Assembly: GCA_036924285.1 (NCBI GenBank)
Contig: JAYKYS010000006.1
Coordinates: 28,556,001-28,620,000, forward strand
DNA from: Asterella californica
Lineage: Eukaryota > Streptophyta > Marchantiopsida > Marchantiales > Aytoniaceae
Direction of reading: 5' to 3'
DNA: 64,000 nt
The notes beneath the pieces were generated by a model that saw only the letters and a program-made list of their open reading frames with translations, did no database searches and was not told the origin of the DNA. Below are positions 33,351-44,756 of the stretch, piece after piece; within the stretch, counting starts at the first letter, position 1, and every line of letters starts with the position of its first letter. The translations under genes were made by a program, and so were the position numbers.

Positions 33351-36227
33351 TTACTGGTGTTTAAACCGAGGATCCCGCTTCTCTGCAAATGCTGCCATTC
33401 CTTCTTTCTGGTCCTCCAAAGCGAAAGTTGAACAGAATAAGGAATGTTCGCGTTTGATGCCTTCTGATAGTCCTAGTTCGTAAGCTGCATTGACAGCTTC
33501 CTTGGCCATAGCGATTGTAGGTCTCGATAGTTCGGCAATGCTCTTGGCAACCTGAACTGCCTCCCCAACCAGCGCATCATTGTCTCCTGGAACCTATACA
33601 AGCAACATGCTTGACCACGTCATTCCTGTGAAGCTGTGATTGACACTCTACAAAGTATCAATCGAAGGGTCAAATGTGGAGTATGTGCACATGCCACTAA
33701 AGCTCTACTCGCATTCTAGCGAGTAGATTAGAACAATTCCACTGAGCTCGCAGACATTTTTCTCAACTTACGGTAAAACAAAACCTAAAGAGGCGGGAGT
33801 TTTTAACACTTGCTCGGTCCAAGCCTCTTATTTGGTCAAGGTACTGGTTTTAGGCCACAACAGCGAACCCACTATACCGCTGGAATCCACACGGATAGCG
33901 TCAAAAACTGAAACCAATGCCCTGAACCTGAAGAAAAAGCCTTTCAGACCATCTGTTCACAGCTTAACTTCTAACACAAACCTAGGCTGGGCTAAATTAC
34001 TTCGGTGACATTAGGTTAATGTCGCCTAATCATGATAATTACCAAATCCAACAGATTCTGCTTATCCACGTGAAAGAAGGAAAGAAAGTGACGAACGTAG
34101 AATACCCACCACGCGGCTTACTAATCCCTTTTGAGCGGCTTCTTCAGCATTCATAAATGCTTCCCCTGTCAGAATCATCTCCATCGCCCTAGACTTCCCA
34201 ACTTCCCGAATGAGACGTTGAGTTCCTCCGATACCAGGGATGGTACCAAGTTTCACTTCAGGTTGCCCAAAAAGAGCTTTTCCACCAGCAAGAATGATAT
34301 CGCATGCCAAAGCTAGTTCACAACCCCCTCCAAGAGCGAACCTGTACGATGCGAGACAACACGTAAGTGCATTACCGTTAGGTTCCCTCTATATGGGAAG
34401 TGGTTGCTCACAGAGGCTGATCCATCAAGCAACGTATACATAACCTCACTTACATCTGCGGCATTGGAACTCGTCCAGCTCTACTTGACAACACCTCAGT
34501 CTTATTCCCAGGGTTAGGTTATCAACAAACATGAGAAGCCTCAGAGAATAGGTGCACAAAAGACAGCCAACTACATTGCATACTTGACTGTCTCATTGCT
34601 AAGCCTTTCCATTTGGAGGAGAGAATCACCCGTTGACTGCTGCAATGATGGGTTTCCTTACAGCTGATAAAGCATTCCAGTGAGAGAATAAGCGAGTCTT
34701 GTGTGCCTCCTGGAAATTTTTGTCTTTCATTTCCTTAATGTCAGCTCCAGCCGCAAACGCTTTTCCTCTGCCTGTTATAACTATGGCTCCGACCTGCCAC
34801 AATCCCACTTTGATAGGATATCAAACGCTACGCTATAACGACAATCGCAACAATTCCTAAGAATTAGACGTTTTCTGGGTAACAGAAGAGCCATTGTTTA
34901 GATGCAGGTTTCTAGAACTCCTTTACTCTTCTCCAGTAGTCCATGACCACCTTTGGTGGACATCCTGCGGAGTTCTCCAGGAAACTTTCTGCAGTGTAGT
35001 CTGTATTTTTCTCGTTAAGGTTTATGACTGTATCTTCTCTTTGTAAAATACTGCCAATGACCACTAACCACTGCTTCTGGGAGTACAAAATTAGGACTGC
35101 GGAGCGTCCTCTTATCTGATAAGTTGAAAATGTTTGTCCACTCACCTCTTCCATCCTGTCAAAGATTTGACAAGCGTCAACCACCTCATACATTAACGCT
35201 TCAGACAAGGCATTTAAGGCCTTCGGTCTATCTAGATAGATCAAGCCTACAGTTCCATGTTCTACCAACTCCACATCAATATTTTCGTAATCCTTTTCCG
35301 TCAGCCTCCCATGGAGTCTGGTCCCCTGGCTCGTATCGTTAGTAGCCTGACTTTGGCATCTGCATGGATGAACGGTGCGACGTGCATTGTAACTCCAACT
35401 CGTAGCTGAGATGCTCGGCATGACACCGTCTTGGATTGCCACTCGAGCGGCTTCATACCTCCCGCAAGTAAGAATGAACCTCTGAGAACAGAACTGACTT
35501 GAAGTCGCAGATAGTCCAGTCCGGAAACCCGCTGCAATAGACATATTTTGGAATCAGTGCAAGAACTCCCATTCAGCCCTCACTCGGACGAATCTTTCTG
35601 CCAAAAGAACGAGGATCAGCAAACCTATGGATAATACTGTAAAATCACCCGTACAAACACTTTTCGAAATCCCAGCAATCTACTGAGGCGTTGGCTGCCA
35701 AGGAACTTGCATCCTGTCACCAGAGCAACCATCATCGCCACTCAGTAACGGCGCATCTAAACTCTGCAGGTGGTTGATAGTTTGAACTGAAAATTGCCTT
35801 CGCCTCATGTCCGCTAACTCACTCAAACTGGTTCCAACAAAATAACGAAAAAGAAATCTCCAAGAGAATATCGATTTGAGAATCAAAAAGTTAACTCGTA
35901 TTTTACAGATGCCCCTTGAACACGGAGTTTAAGCATCGCACAAGAAAATACATCAGTTATACTTATCGTCATCTCAAACCTGCTTAAAGAGAGCAAGGGA
36001 AAGGTAGTTCAGAGTAAGTTCAACCTCACTTTAATCCCCTATGATTCCAGACTCAGTCACCGCCTGACTCATTGCATTCCTACAGTGTTTGTCCAAACAA
36101 GCAAAAGGAAAAAACAATCAAACGCATCGAAATTTCAGTGACAGGCTGCAAGGCTGTAAACTTTACCTGAAGTGCAGCAGAACGGCGTCCGGCGTAAAAG
36201 ACGCATGGTGTTTCGAAGCGCAGACAT
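33351..36227 (-). CDS. ECHS1: Mitochondrial short-chain enoyl-CoA hydratase, 5 exons
   Basis: Adds water to trans-2-enoyl-CoA, as in fatty-acid and branched-chain amino-acid breakdown. Exons: 36227-36167, 35531-35146, 34793-34630, 34341-34110, 33593-33351. They join in frame to 361 residues. The N-terminus ([20 protein letters not shown], exon 1) is Arg-rich and without acidic residues, like a mitochondrial presequence, and is followed by a long Ser/Arg-rich stretch. The crotonase core shows [11 protein letters not shown], then [18 protein letters not shown] and [20 protein letters not shown]. Glu212 and Glu232 are 20 apart, exactly as the two catalytic glutamates of rat ECHS1 (144 and 164). 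The C-terminus [11 protein letters not shown] also fits. An ATG at 35544 gives a shorter ORF, but it sits in the intron end: CTATTGCAG|CGGG is the acceptor that joins exon 1 in frame. The presequence is longer than in animals. Confidence 0.88.
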
Positions 36228-36429
36228 CGCAACAACAAAGCCACCGGAATCACACCGAGCAGCAGCAGTTTGAGCCTCCTCAGTTGGATTTGGATGCCAG
36301 GAAAAATGTTCTTCCGATCCTGGCACTTTCGTCGTTTGATGAACTTTTGGTGTCGAGTACAGTAGATGAATTTGCTGCCGGGACACTTTCTGCTGGTAGC
36401 AAAGCTTCGTGCTGTAGTCACGACTCACA

Positions 36430-37628
36430 AGTCAACATGTGGCATCCGAGTCAGGCACCTCCTTTGAAACGAGCAAAAGGATGAATGCTTGATTCTGCCA
36501 CGTCCGTCCACGCCAGCTTCATGTATGGATAGATACATGGATCAGAATGCACAATAGTATAACGCAGTTTACTCCTACTCAGTTTCTGTAGTACGCAGTA
36601 TCCAAGTGATCCATGCACAATAGTGTAACGCAGTTTACTCCTACTCAGTTTCTGTAGTACGCAGTATCCAAGTGATCCATGCCTACAATACTGTACAGTA
36701 GTTTGAAACGTAATCTCGCAGAACTCGGAAGAGATTCTCTTGTCTTCAGTGTATTTGTAGGAGAAATATAATGGTTAATCAATTTGAAACAATTGACTAG
36801 TGTTTTACGGATTTCAAGTTAAATCTAAGAACTTTAAAACATGGATTACTCAAGTTTGTCTCGACAGAGAGATAGTGTTTTGAGCAAACGTAGTTCCTAC
36901 AGAAGATGTGAGTCAATTGAAAACATAAGGTTGTTAGAAGCTTACACTCCATTGTGTGGAGGTTATTTTGGGTGAATATGCATATCAGTCATGAACACAA
37001 ACCGACGTCAATGACAAGCAAAAGATACAGAGTTCATTTTCATGATATGAATTCTGATGTTAGCATTGTACTGCAGAATCATTTTTCCTCTGTAAACAAT
37101 ACGTAGTATGTGTTTGGACGTTTGCAGTTCATTACCATCGAAATTTGTGGTGATTAACAAGAGCACGTACAATTAGGGTATGCTGATGTAAGGTTATTTT
37201 CTCATTTTTGTGTGTGTTAAAAACATAGCAACCTTCAGAATGACACTGAATGCTCCGAGTCGATCAAAGTCAGAGAAATACTCGTCATTCATAATTCATC
37301 GTCAAGTATTGTAACGTCTAGATCAATGAACTCCGCTCACCTCTAGCTCGAATGCCAAAACCCAAATCGCAAGTTGTGATGATGAAACTGAGTTGCAAAA
37401 AGGAGTGATTCTATAATGTCATGACATGAAGTACTGGTTTAAGATCTTGTTGATTGCGTGTTTGGTATGATGTCACCAAAAACTTTGACAAGAAGTCATG
37501 TTGTCATTTCATATATGTTGATTATCTGTTCATGTGCATCATCTTTACTCTTTGTTTTGATGCAAAAGAGCTCATGACAAAAGTACACTACAGTATAAGC
37601 ATTATGTTGTATACTTTTTTCATGTAGT
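36430..37628. other. Upstream region of the hydratase gene; no further gene seen
   Basis: Contains a fresh 66-bp duplication (36547-36678) and AT-rich DNA up to the target site of the chromovirus at 37634. Confidence 0.45.
36547..36678. repeat. 66-bp tandem duplication, near identical
   Basis: Units 36547-36612 and 36613-36678 both begin atgcacaatagt and end ccaagtgatcc. I see one difference (agtata against agtgta), so this is a young duplication. Confidence 0.92.
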
Positions 37629-37633
37629 GGAAA

Positions 37634-38576
37634 TGTAACGTTCGACCGCAGATCTCGGAATAGATTCCTTTATCTTTAACCAATGAACTGCCGAACGTGA
37701 ACCTCCTTGGAGAACTGTATATTTTATTTGTGTCTCCAGATCCAGTTCGTTAAACTATCAGCTAATGAGCACCGAGGATTTGATAACTGTTGGACGGGTT
37801 TCGAATAACCAACTAGTCTTTTGTAGGTCTCTGGTCAATCTTAGGTTGCTAAATACATGTGGAACTATTCTAGACCTGGGTTGCATAAAATTTGGGCAGC
37901 GCTTCCGCTACTGGTGATCAAGTCGGAACGCCAGGACCCACAAGGAGCAACCGCCAAGACTAGGAGACCTAGTAGATGCTAGGAAGTAGGAAGGCAAAGC
38001 AATTACACCGAAATAAAGTCAACACGACACCAGATGCGCCCAACTCAGTTTTGGCACACAACTCAAGCCTACTTATCAGAATGGAGAAAGTCACGGGCTC
38101 ATATACATTACATGGCATTACTTGCTGACAAGGTCACGCAGCGCTCTTGGACCGGCAATCCTTCACTACTCAGCAACTCCAGAACTAAGACTTCAGCAGA
38201 GAACCTAATTTCACTCTGAACGCCCTGATTTCTGTTACTCAACAGATCAGACCCCAAGTCAGCGCCCTAATCAACACCCCAAGTCTGCTCTCAAGGTCCC
38301 TCTTCAAATCTGCTCTCCAAGGAGCTTGATGTGCATCAGTTCTAGCTCCTGATTTCTGACCTCAAAGGTAATGTAAGCTACACTGAAAATACTGTCTCCT
38401 CCCTCACTACCAAGAGTGCTCTCTCCAAAACTGAAAAACTGAGAATGGCCTCCTTTAGGGTTCACGACACTCTTTTATCTAGTCTCTTGAGCCTGCCTTG
38501 TGCCATGCAGCTGCCACTTTTGATTAATCACTACCCGAATGCCATCTGGTTTGGGGAAAAAGCAAAAGGTGTTACA
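37634..38576 (-). repeat. 3' LTR of the chromovirus
   Basis: Begins TGTAACG and ends GTTACA as written on the plus strand, giving short perfect inverted ends. It is nearly identical to 43809-44751. The plus-strand ORF at 38034-38219 also occurs in the other LTR and is not a gene. Confidence 0.95.
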
Positions 38577-38978
38577 ATCGCCCCAACCAGCAAAACGCAG
38601 TTCTTCCACTGAACTGCGGTATCTACAATACCACATTAGAAACAACACTTCCTCAAATCCAGAGGAACAGTACCCCATCCAGGGTAAGATTAAGCCCTTT
38701 CTCAAGGCTATGCTCCATTACCGAGCATCCGTTGAAGCTTTCGGGTGAGACAGAACCCTAGCTTCCAGGTGGTGAACTCGTCAGTTTCTTTTTATCCACC
38801 TCCTTACTATGATACACCATAGTAGCATCAGCCTAAACCTGATTGACATCCGACAGTCATAAGAAGTCAGCAGACCACAATTCCACCTTTAGACGAGCAG
38901 ATTGGCCAGATCTACTCGGTTCCAGTGTCCTTGAAGGGCCCTTTGGCATGACTCTTCTGACTCGATTCAATCCACCGC
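38577..38978 (-). other. 3' non-coding part of the chromovirus interior
   Basis: Lies between the pol stop and the 3' LTR. A short G-rich run next to the LTR on the minus strand (GGTTGGGGCGAT) is the best candidate for the polypurine tract. The rest holds nothing recognisable. Confidence 0.5.
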
Positions 38979-41900
38979 TTAGCTGGAAGAGACCACTGCA
39001 GATTGTCGTCTCACAAAATATCTACGCAGTGGTTCCTGAAACTTGTACAATGCTAGATCATCTAGGTACTCCCAAGCTTCACTTACCAATCCCGGAACTC
39101 TACCTGTCCAACGACATAGGTATTGAGTAACGGGTTCTCCAGCTCCATCTGGATTCGGTGATGCTCGATGATCTACTATCTCAATCAACTCAAGATCATC
39201 AGCTCTTGGTAATGCTTCTAACACTGGATGCCATTTCTGATATCTTCCTGGCAACGACTCTAGTTCCTCACGAAACATCTTTAAGTTAGAAACATGAATA
39301 ATAGGGTGATAATGCTTCATACTAGCTGGAAAACGTAACTTATAGGTCACAGGACCTAACTTTTTCTCGATCAAGAACGGTCCTGCCCACTTTGGAAGAA
39401 GCTTCTTGGCTAAATCCACCCCTGCTGGGATTCTGAAGTTCTTGGTTCTCAACCAGACTCTCTGTCCTTCTTCGAATTGTAAATCTTGTCTACCACGGTT
39501 TGCATACTTAGCATACCGTTGTTGTGCCTTCTCCATGTGTTTCTTGGCTTCTTGAAACACAGTACCCTGAACGCGTATGAAAGTCTCTAGATCTGGAGGA
39601 TCCTGGTTCGACCTTCCTGTGTTTTCATGCCCCTTGGTAGCCAGAGCTATAGGAGTCCAAGGTGCATGAGAGCCCCGATAAACCACTTCAAATGGTTTAA
39701 ATCCTGTACTCGAGTGCTTGGTGTTGTTATATGTAAACTCCACCAAGTCCAAGTGCTCGCTCCAATCACTCTGATCTCGCATGATATAGTTTCTGAACCC
39801 TTGTTCTACTATCTGGATCGTCCTTTCCGTCTGACCATCAGTTTCAGGATGATAAGAGGAACTGAACTTGAGGGTAGTTCCGAGCCTTCGAAACAAACCC
39901 TTCCAAAAATCAGCTACAAACCTCCTATCCAGATCTGAAACAATGTCTTTAGGCATCCCATGATACTTAAAAACATATCGTATAAACAGTTCAGCGGCAC
40001 CTCTTGACGTCACTGCTTCCCTACAAGGGATGAGGTGAGCTTGCTTACTGAAACGATCTATAACAACTAACAGAGCATCAAAACCTCCTGATTCGGGTAA
40101 ACCTGTGCATAAGTCCATACTTATGCTCTCCCAAGGCCCATCAGGTATTGGCAATGGCCTCAGCAACCCTGCAGGTCTCCTTCGCTCCGTTCGTTGTTGT
40201 TGACATGTCAAGCAGGTCTGCACGTACTTGATTACATCCTCCAACATGGACGGCCAGTAGAACTGCTCTTTAATTCGTTGCAATGTTCTATTTTGTCCTC
40301 CATGTCCAGCCAGTTCACAATCATGACATTCTTGCATGACGAGTGTCCTTAGAGATCCAGCTGGAACATAGACCTTGGTTTGCTTGTAAAACCAAAGGCC
40401 ATTGCGAAATGAGAGATGACGTACCAATGGATCTCTCCCTTGTTGGCTGGTCCAACGTTGAGCCTGAGGATCATCTGGCAATGCTTGTTTGATTCGATCC
40501 AAAAGCTCTTCACTTGTGTCTTGGGTTGTTAACGCCTGGACACGTCTGCTTAACACATCCGCTGGAATATTTTCCTTCCCCTTTTGATATCGCCATTCGA
40601 TATCAAAACGTGCAAGCTCCACTTGCCATCTCTGCTGTTTGCGGGACAAACGGGGTTTACTCTGAAAGTATGTATTACCCTCGCAGTCCGTCACAACAGT
40701 AACCTTGCTTGGTAACAAATAATGCTCCCAACGCTTCAGACAATGAACAATTGCGAACATCTCCTGTTCATGAGCAGGCCATTTCGCCTCAGTCTCTGAG
40801 AACTTGTGACTTTCGTAAGCCACCGGATGCTTTCCTTGCATCAACACTCCTCCAATGGCCCATTGAGAAGCATCTGTGTGAACCTCGAAAGGTTCTCCCA
40901 TCTTTGGAAGAGCTAGCACGGGCATCTCTGTCAGTGCTTGTTTCAATCCTTGAAACGCTCGTTCAGCTGCTGGATTCCAAACAACTTTGGAAGCCTTGCG
41001 CAATAAGCCAAACAAAGGTGCGGCTTTATGTGCATACTGATAAACAAAGCGCCGAAAATATGTGGCTAATCCAAGAAAAGATCTGAGCTCATGAACACTC
41101 TCAGGTCTCTTCCATTCAACAATGGCTCGAATCTTAGTCCTGTTAGGATGAATGCCCTGCCCATCGATTAAACATCCTAGAAACACTACACTCTCTTGTC
41201 CAAAAGAGCACTTGCTCTTCTTGAGATAGAGTTGATGTTCTTCTAGGCGCTTAAACACCATTTCAACATCTACTAGATGCTGATCCCAAGTGGATGAGAA
41301 GATGATGATATCGTCTAGGTACACGATAACACTCTCATCCAAGAGATCTCTGAAGATCTCGTTCATTAGCCTGCAGAAAGTACCAGGTGCATTGGACAAT
41401 CCAAACGGCAACACTGTATACTCAAACAAGCCATACCTCGTCCTTACAGCTGTCTTTTCTTCATCACCTTCTTTGATCCGGATTTGATGATATCCAGAAC
41501 GCAGATCCAGCTTGATGAAATACCTTCCTGTGGCCAACCGATCGGTGGTTTCATCCATGAGAGGAAGAGGGTACTTGTTCTTGACAGTAACCTTATTGAG
41601 TGCACGATAGTCCGCACACATGCGAATACCACCATCCTTCTTGGCCACGAACAACACCGGGGCAACATAAGGTGATATTCTAGGTCGTAAGATACCCTGA
41701 GCTACCAACTCTTTCAACTGAGTCTTCAGCTCTGTCAGCTCATCAAACGACATCCGTCTTGATGGCACTACAGTAGGGGTAGCCCCAGGAACCAGATCAA
41801 TAGCATGATCCAAGGCTCTCCTCGGCGGAAGTCCTGTTGGTAACTGGTCCGGCATTAGGTGAGAATACCTCTCAATCAATGCCTGCATATCAGGATGTAT

Positions 41901-43076
41901 GGGAAGAGCAGCAACACGTTCTTCCTCATCCGTCTCCACCTTGGGTTTAGACATCACTGCAACCCAAGCTTCGTCTACCAACTTGATCTGCTTTCCAAAT
42001 TGTCTGGCTGTGCAGATCTGAAATGCCACCTTGGCTCGTTGGAACCTACGGACAGCATGGTTTGGCTCCTTAGGTCTCTCTTTGATGACCAATGGATGTG
42101 GTTGACCCGAGCCCCATCGATCCATGACTATGATGTTCCCTTCTTGAACATCTAGTTTTGCCTTGGTCTCTTGTAACCAAGACCAGGACAAGATACCCTC
42201 CATCGTGTCACCTAAGCTCATAACTAAAAACTCATGCTTCCTAGTTACCCCTCCAACAGTAATAGGAACACTCATGAGCTTTTCTGTAACGGTTGTGCTG
42301 CCTTGCACAAACCTTACCAACAACGGGCTCATGATCTTGGTTCTAGTCACCTCTAAGGTTCTGACCAGTTTTTCATCCAAGACATTCACATCTGCTCCAG
42401 TATCTATAAGCAAACAACATTGTTGGTTTCCTATCTTCACTTCAATCCACGGCAGAAAATCTCCATGTTCTACCAAATGCTCATCAGCACATACCTCTAC
42501 TCCAGTAGACGCTTCAACTGGTTCTTCAACATTGGTTGTCTCTTCAGCTGTCAACCCACGAACGTTGCTCGCTGTTGAACGTTGAGGACACTCACGAGCA
42601 ATATGACCGTCTCGTCCGCATCGAAAACAGATGATTGTCCTTGAAGGTGTAGCACTACTAGCTCCACTGCTCCTAGCACCTGAAGTCGAAGCTTGGTTGG
42701 ATCCTGCATTGGATGCATAGGATCCAGTAGGTCGTGTCTGAGTAGGACCACGAGTGACTCCTCGCTGCTGAGAGCCACGAGAAAATCCCCTTCCAGATGT
42801 ACCAAATCTTCCACCACCACGTCCTCTACCACCTCTACTCTGAGAGGACGCTATCTGTCCTTGAGGATTACGCCAAAATCCTCGACTAGGCTCGTCACCA
42901 CTTGTTCCACGCTGAAACTTGGAAGGCTGCACGGTGTAATTACGTTCCTTAGTGTTCTCTGCTGCTTCCAGAAATACAAACAAGTCTTGCATGTCCTCGG
43001 ACTTGTGAAACATAACCCAGCTATCAAACACACCAGCATAGAAACCCTGCAGACCTTTCTTCAAGTGAAACAGCAA
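38979..43076 (-). CDS. Chromovirus polyprotein: Gag C-terminus, protease, RT, RNase H, integrase, chromodomain
   Basis: A 1365-codon frame; the first codon given is TTG, because the true start lies in the preceding gag frame. In order: zinc knuckle CFRCGRDGHIAREC (150-163); protease LIDTGAD (DTG 225-227); RT with VYLDDI (YLDD 586-589); RNase H beginning at HTDAS (Asp733); integrase zinc finger His918, His925, Cys955, Cys958; integrase catalytic Asp988, Asp1048 and Glu1084; GPF/Y-type module (WAGPFLIEKKLGPVTY, 1230-1245); chromodomain about 1295-1345 (ELIEIVDHR..QYLCRWTG..EAWEYLDDL). The chromodomain is thought to guide insertion by binding modified histones. All catalytic residues are present, so the enzymes look functional. 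Confidence 0.93.
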   Translation of the reverse strand: MLFHLKKGLQGFYAGVFDSWVMFHKSEDMQDLFVFLEAAENTKERNYTVQPSKFQRGTSGDEPSRGFWRNPQGQIASSQSRGGRGRGGGRFGTSGRGFSRGSQQRGVTRGPTQTRPTGSYASNAGSNQASTSGARSSGASSATPSRTIICFRCGRDGHIARECPQRSTASNVRGLTAEETTNVEEPVEASTGVEVCADEHLVEHGDFLPWIEVKIGNQQCCLLIDTGADVNVLDEKLVRTLEVTRTKIMSPLLVRFVQGSTTVTEKLMSVPITVGGVTRKHEFLVMSLGDTMEGILSWSWLQETKAKLDVQEGNIIVMDRWGSGQPHPLVIKERPKEPNHAVRRFQRAKVAFQICTARQFGKQIKLVDEAWVAVMSKPKVETDEEERVAALPIHPDMQALIERYSHLMPDQLPTGLPPRRALDHAIDLVPGATPTVVPSRRMSFDELTELKTQLKELVAQGILRPRISPYVAPVLFVAKKDGGIRMCADYRALNKVTVKNKYPLPLMDETTDRLATGRYFIKLDLRSGYHQIRIKEGDEEKTAVRTRYGLFEYTVLPFGLSNAPGTFCRLMNEIFRDLLDESVIVYLDDIIIFSSTWDQHLVDVEMVFKRLEEHQLYLKKSKCSFGQESVVFLGCLIDGQGIHPNRTKIRAIVEWKRPESVHELRSFLGLATYFRRFVYQYAHKAAPLFGLLRKASKVVWNPAAERAFQGLKQALTEMPVLALPKMGEPFEVHTDASQWAIGGVLMQGKHPVAYESHKFSETEAKWPAHEQEMFAIVHCLKRWEHYLLPSKVTVVTDCEGNTYFQSKPRLSRKQQRWQVELARFDIEWRYQKGKENIPADVLSRRVQALTTQDTSEELLDRIKQALPDDPQAQRWTSQQGRDPLVRHLSFRNGLWFYKQTKVYVPAGSLRTLVMQECHDCELAGHGGQNRTLQRIKEQFYWPSMLEDVIKYVQTCLTCQQQRTERRRPAGLLRPLPIPDGPWESISMDLCTGLPESGGFDALLVVIDRFSKQAHLIPCREAVTSRGAAELFIRYVFKYHGMPKDIVSDLDRRFVADFWKGLFRRLGTTLKFSSSYHPETDGQTERTIQIVEQGFRNYIMRDQSDWSEHLDLVEFTYNNTKHSSTGFKPFEVVYRGSHAPWTPIALATKGHENTGRSNQDPPDLETFIRVQGTVFQEAKKHMEKAQQRYAKYANRGRQDLQFEEGQRVWLRTKNFRIPAGVDLAKKLLPKWAGPFLIEKKLGPVTYKLRFPASMKHYHPIIHVSNLKMFREELESLPGRYQKWHPVLEALPRADDLELIEIVDHRASPNPDGAGEPVTQYLCRWTGRVPGLVSEAWEYLDDLALYKFQEPLRRYFVRRQSAVVSSS

Positions 43077-43758
43077 CGGTGCGATCCACCATGTGCAAAC
43101 GAATAACCAATTCAGAAAATCGCTGGAGATACTGCCTGATACTCCCTGTCTGTCTCAAATGAATGAGCTCCAGCCGAAACTGTGTAGCTTCATCCACCGG
43201 TACCAGATGTCTTCTGAGTTCATCCTTCAGTTCCGGCCAAGTGGACATAGGAGTTGTATCGTTCAAACTCCTCATCCGCTGTTGACCTCCATACCATTCC
43301 TTAGCCTCTCCTTCCAGTCTACTAACAGCATAGGTGAACCAACTGCGCTCATCGAAATTCTCCAAGTAATTCTCCATTTCAGTAATCCATAACTCAAACC
43401 TGGAAAAGCTTTTCTCACCGTTGAAGGCTGATGGTGTCGCTGGTTCAGCCCACTTCACTTTCCGCTTGTGCCCTTCTTTGGCTGAGCTGCCTTCCGCAAC
43501 ATTCTCTTGCACCTTTTGTGATCCATCTTCATTCTTATCTGCTTGAGCAATATCAACTGCTTCTTCGCCTGGTAGTGCTAAATCCTTGACTTGCTCGATT
43601 TGCAGTACAGGGACCTCTACTTCCTTCTCTTGTGTCGCTTTTGCTTGAGTTAAATCCGCCTTAAGCACCTTGTTCTCAGCTTCTACTTGCTCCAGTCGGC
43701 CTTCCAACTTTCTCAGCAATGCTTTCATCTCGTCCAACTCGGTCGGCACGGCTTCCAT
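43024..43758 (-). CDS. Chromovirus Gag, N-terminal part
   Basis: Starts with ATG at 43758, shortly after the primer-binding site. The first 60 residues form a heptad-rich coiled coil (MEAVPTELDEMKALLRKLEG). The capsid core follows (FELWITEMENYLENF.., then WPELKDELRRHLVPVDEATQ and FSELVIRLHMVDRTVAVSL). The true protein continues one frame over into the 43076-38979 frame: past about 43060 this frame gives an out-of-family tail and a stop. Pol is in the +1 frame relative to this one, with an overlap of about 50 bases. The break falls inside capsid, before the zinc knuckle, so a one-base indel or a sequencing error is more likely than a programmed shift. Confidence 0.85.
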   Translation of the reverse strand: MEAVPTELDEMKALLRKLEGRLEQVEAENKVLKADLTQAKATQEKEVEVPVLQIEQVKDLALPGEEAVDIAQADKNEDGSQKVQENVAEGSSAKEGHKRKVKWAEPATPSAFNGEKSFSRFELWITEMENYLENFDERSWFTYAVSRLEGEAKEWYGGQQRMRSLNDTTPMSTWPELKDELRRHLVPVDEATQFRLELIHLRQTGSIRQYLQRFSELVIRLHMVDRTVAVSLEERSAGFLCWCV

Positions 43759-43794
43759 TGTCGACGGTGTTCAGCAAAGATTCAACATGAACCT

Positions 43795-43806
43795 GCTCTG
43801 ATACCA
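43795..43806 (-). other. Primer-binding site, initiator tRNA-Met type
   Basis: TGGTATCAGAGC on the minus strand, two bases inside the 5' LTR (43809-44751). This is the standard plant LTR-retrotransposon site complementary to the 3' end of initiator tRNA-Met. Confidence 0.95.
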
Positions 43807-43808
43807 AC

Positions 43809-44751
43809 TGTAACGTTCGACCGCAGATCTCGGAATAGATTCCTTTATCTTTAACCAATGAACTGCCGAACGTGAACCTCCTTGGAGAACTGTATATTTT
43901 ATTTGTGTCTCCAGATCCAGTTCGTTAAACTATCAGCTAATGAGCACCGAGGATTTGATAACTGTTGGACGGGTTTCGAATAACCAACTAGTCTTTTGTA
44001 GGTCTCTGGTCAATCTTAGGTTGCTAAATACATGTGGAACTATTCTAGACCTGGGTTGCATAAAATTTGGGCAGCGCTTCCGCTACTGGTGATCAAGTCG
44101 GAACGCCAGGACCCACAAGGAGCAACCGCCAAGACTAGGAGACCTAGTAGATGCTAGGAAGTAGGAAGGCAAAGCAATTACACCGAAATAAAGTCAACAC
44201 GACACCAGATGCGCCCAACTCAGTTTTGGCACACAACTCAAGCCTACTTATCAGAATGGAGAAAGTCACGGGCTCATATACATTACATGGCATTACTTGC
44301 TGACAAGGTCACGCAGCGCTCTTGGACCGGCAATCCTTCACTACTCAGCAACTCCAGAACTAAGACTTCAGCAGAGAACCTAATTTCACTCTGAACGCCC
44401 TGATTTCTGTTACTCAACAGATCAGACCCCAAGTCAGCGCCCTAATCAACACCCCAAGTCTGCTCTCAAGGTCCCTCTTCAAATCTGCTCTCCAAGGAGC
44501 TTGATGTGCATCAGTTCTAGCTCCTGATTTCTGACCTCAAAGGTAATGTACACTACACTGAAAATACTGTCTCCTCCCTCACTACCAAGAGTGCTCTCTC
44601 CAAAACTGAAAAACTGAGAATGGCCTCCTTTAGGGTTCACGACACTCTTTTATCTAGTCTCTTGAGCCTGCCTTGTGCCATGCAGCTGCCACTTTTGATT
44701 AATCACTGCCCGAATGCCATCTGGTTTGGGGAAAAAGCAAAAGGTGTTACA
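43809..44751 (-). repeat. 5' LTR of the chromovirus
   Basis: Same length (943 bp) and TGTAACG..GTTACA ends as the 3' LTR at 37634-38576. It should contain the element promoter. Confidence 0.95.
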
Positions 44752-44756
44752 GGAAA

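Larger units (their letters stand above)
37629..44756 (-). mobile_element. Full-length Ty3/Gypsy chromovirus
   Basis: A complete LTR retrotransposon on the minus strand. The LTRs are at 37634-38576 and 43809-44751 (943 bp each) and are flanked by the 5-bp target duplication GGAAA (37629-37633 and 44752-44756). The primer-binding site matches initiator tRNA-Met. Gag and pol fill the interior. Between the LTRs I noticed only three base differences, near 38368-38369/44543-44544 and at 38533/44708. This implies a very recent insertion. Its coding capacity is complete except for one frame shift within gag. Confidence 0.95.

Noticed and set aside
38034..38219. 61-codon ORF identical to one at 44209-44394
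   Set aside because: Located in the two LTRs of the young chromovirus; identity only reflects recent insertion.
43024..43076. Programmed gag-pol frameshift signal
   Set aside because: The break is inside capsid and upstream of the zinc knuckle, and no slippery sequence with a downstream structure is evident; an indel is simpler.
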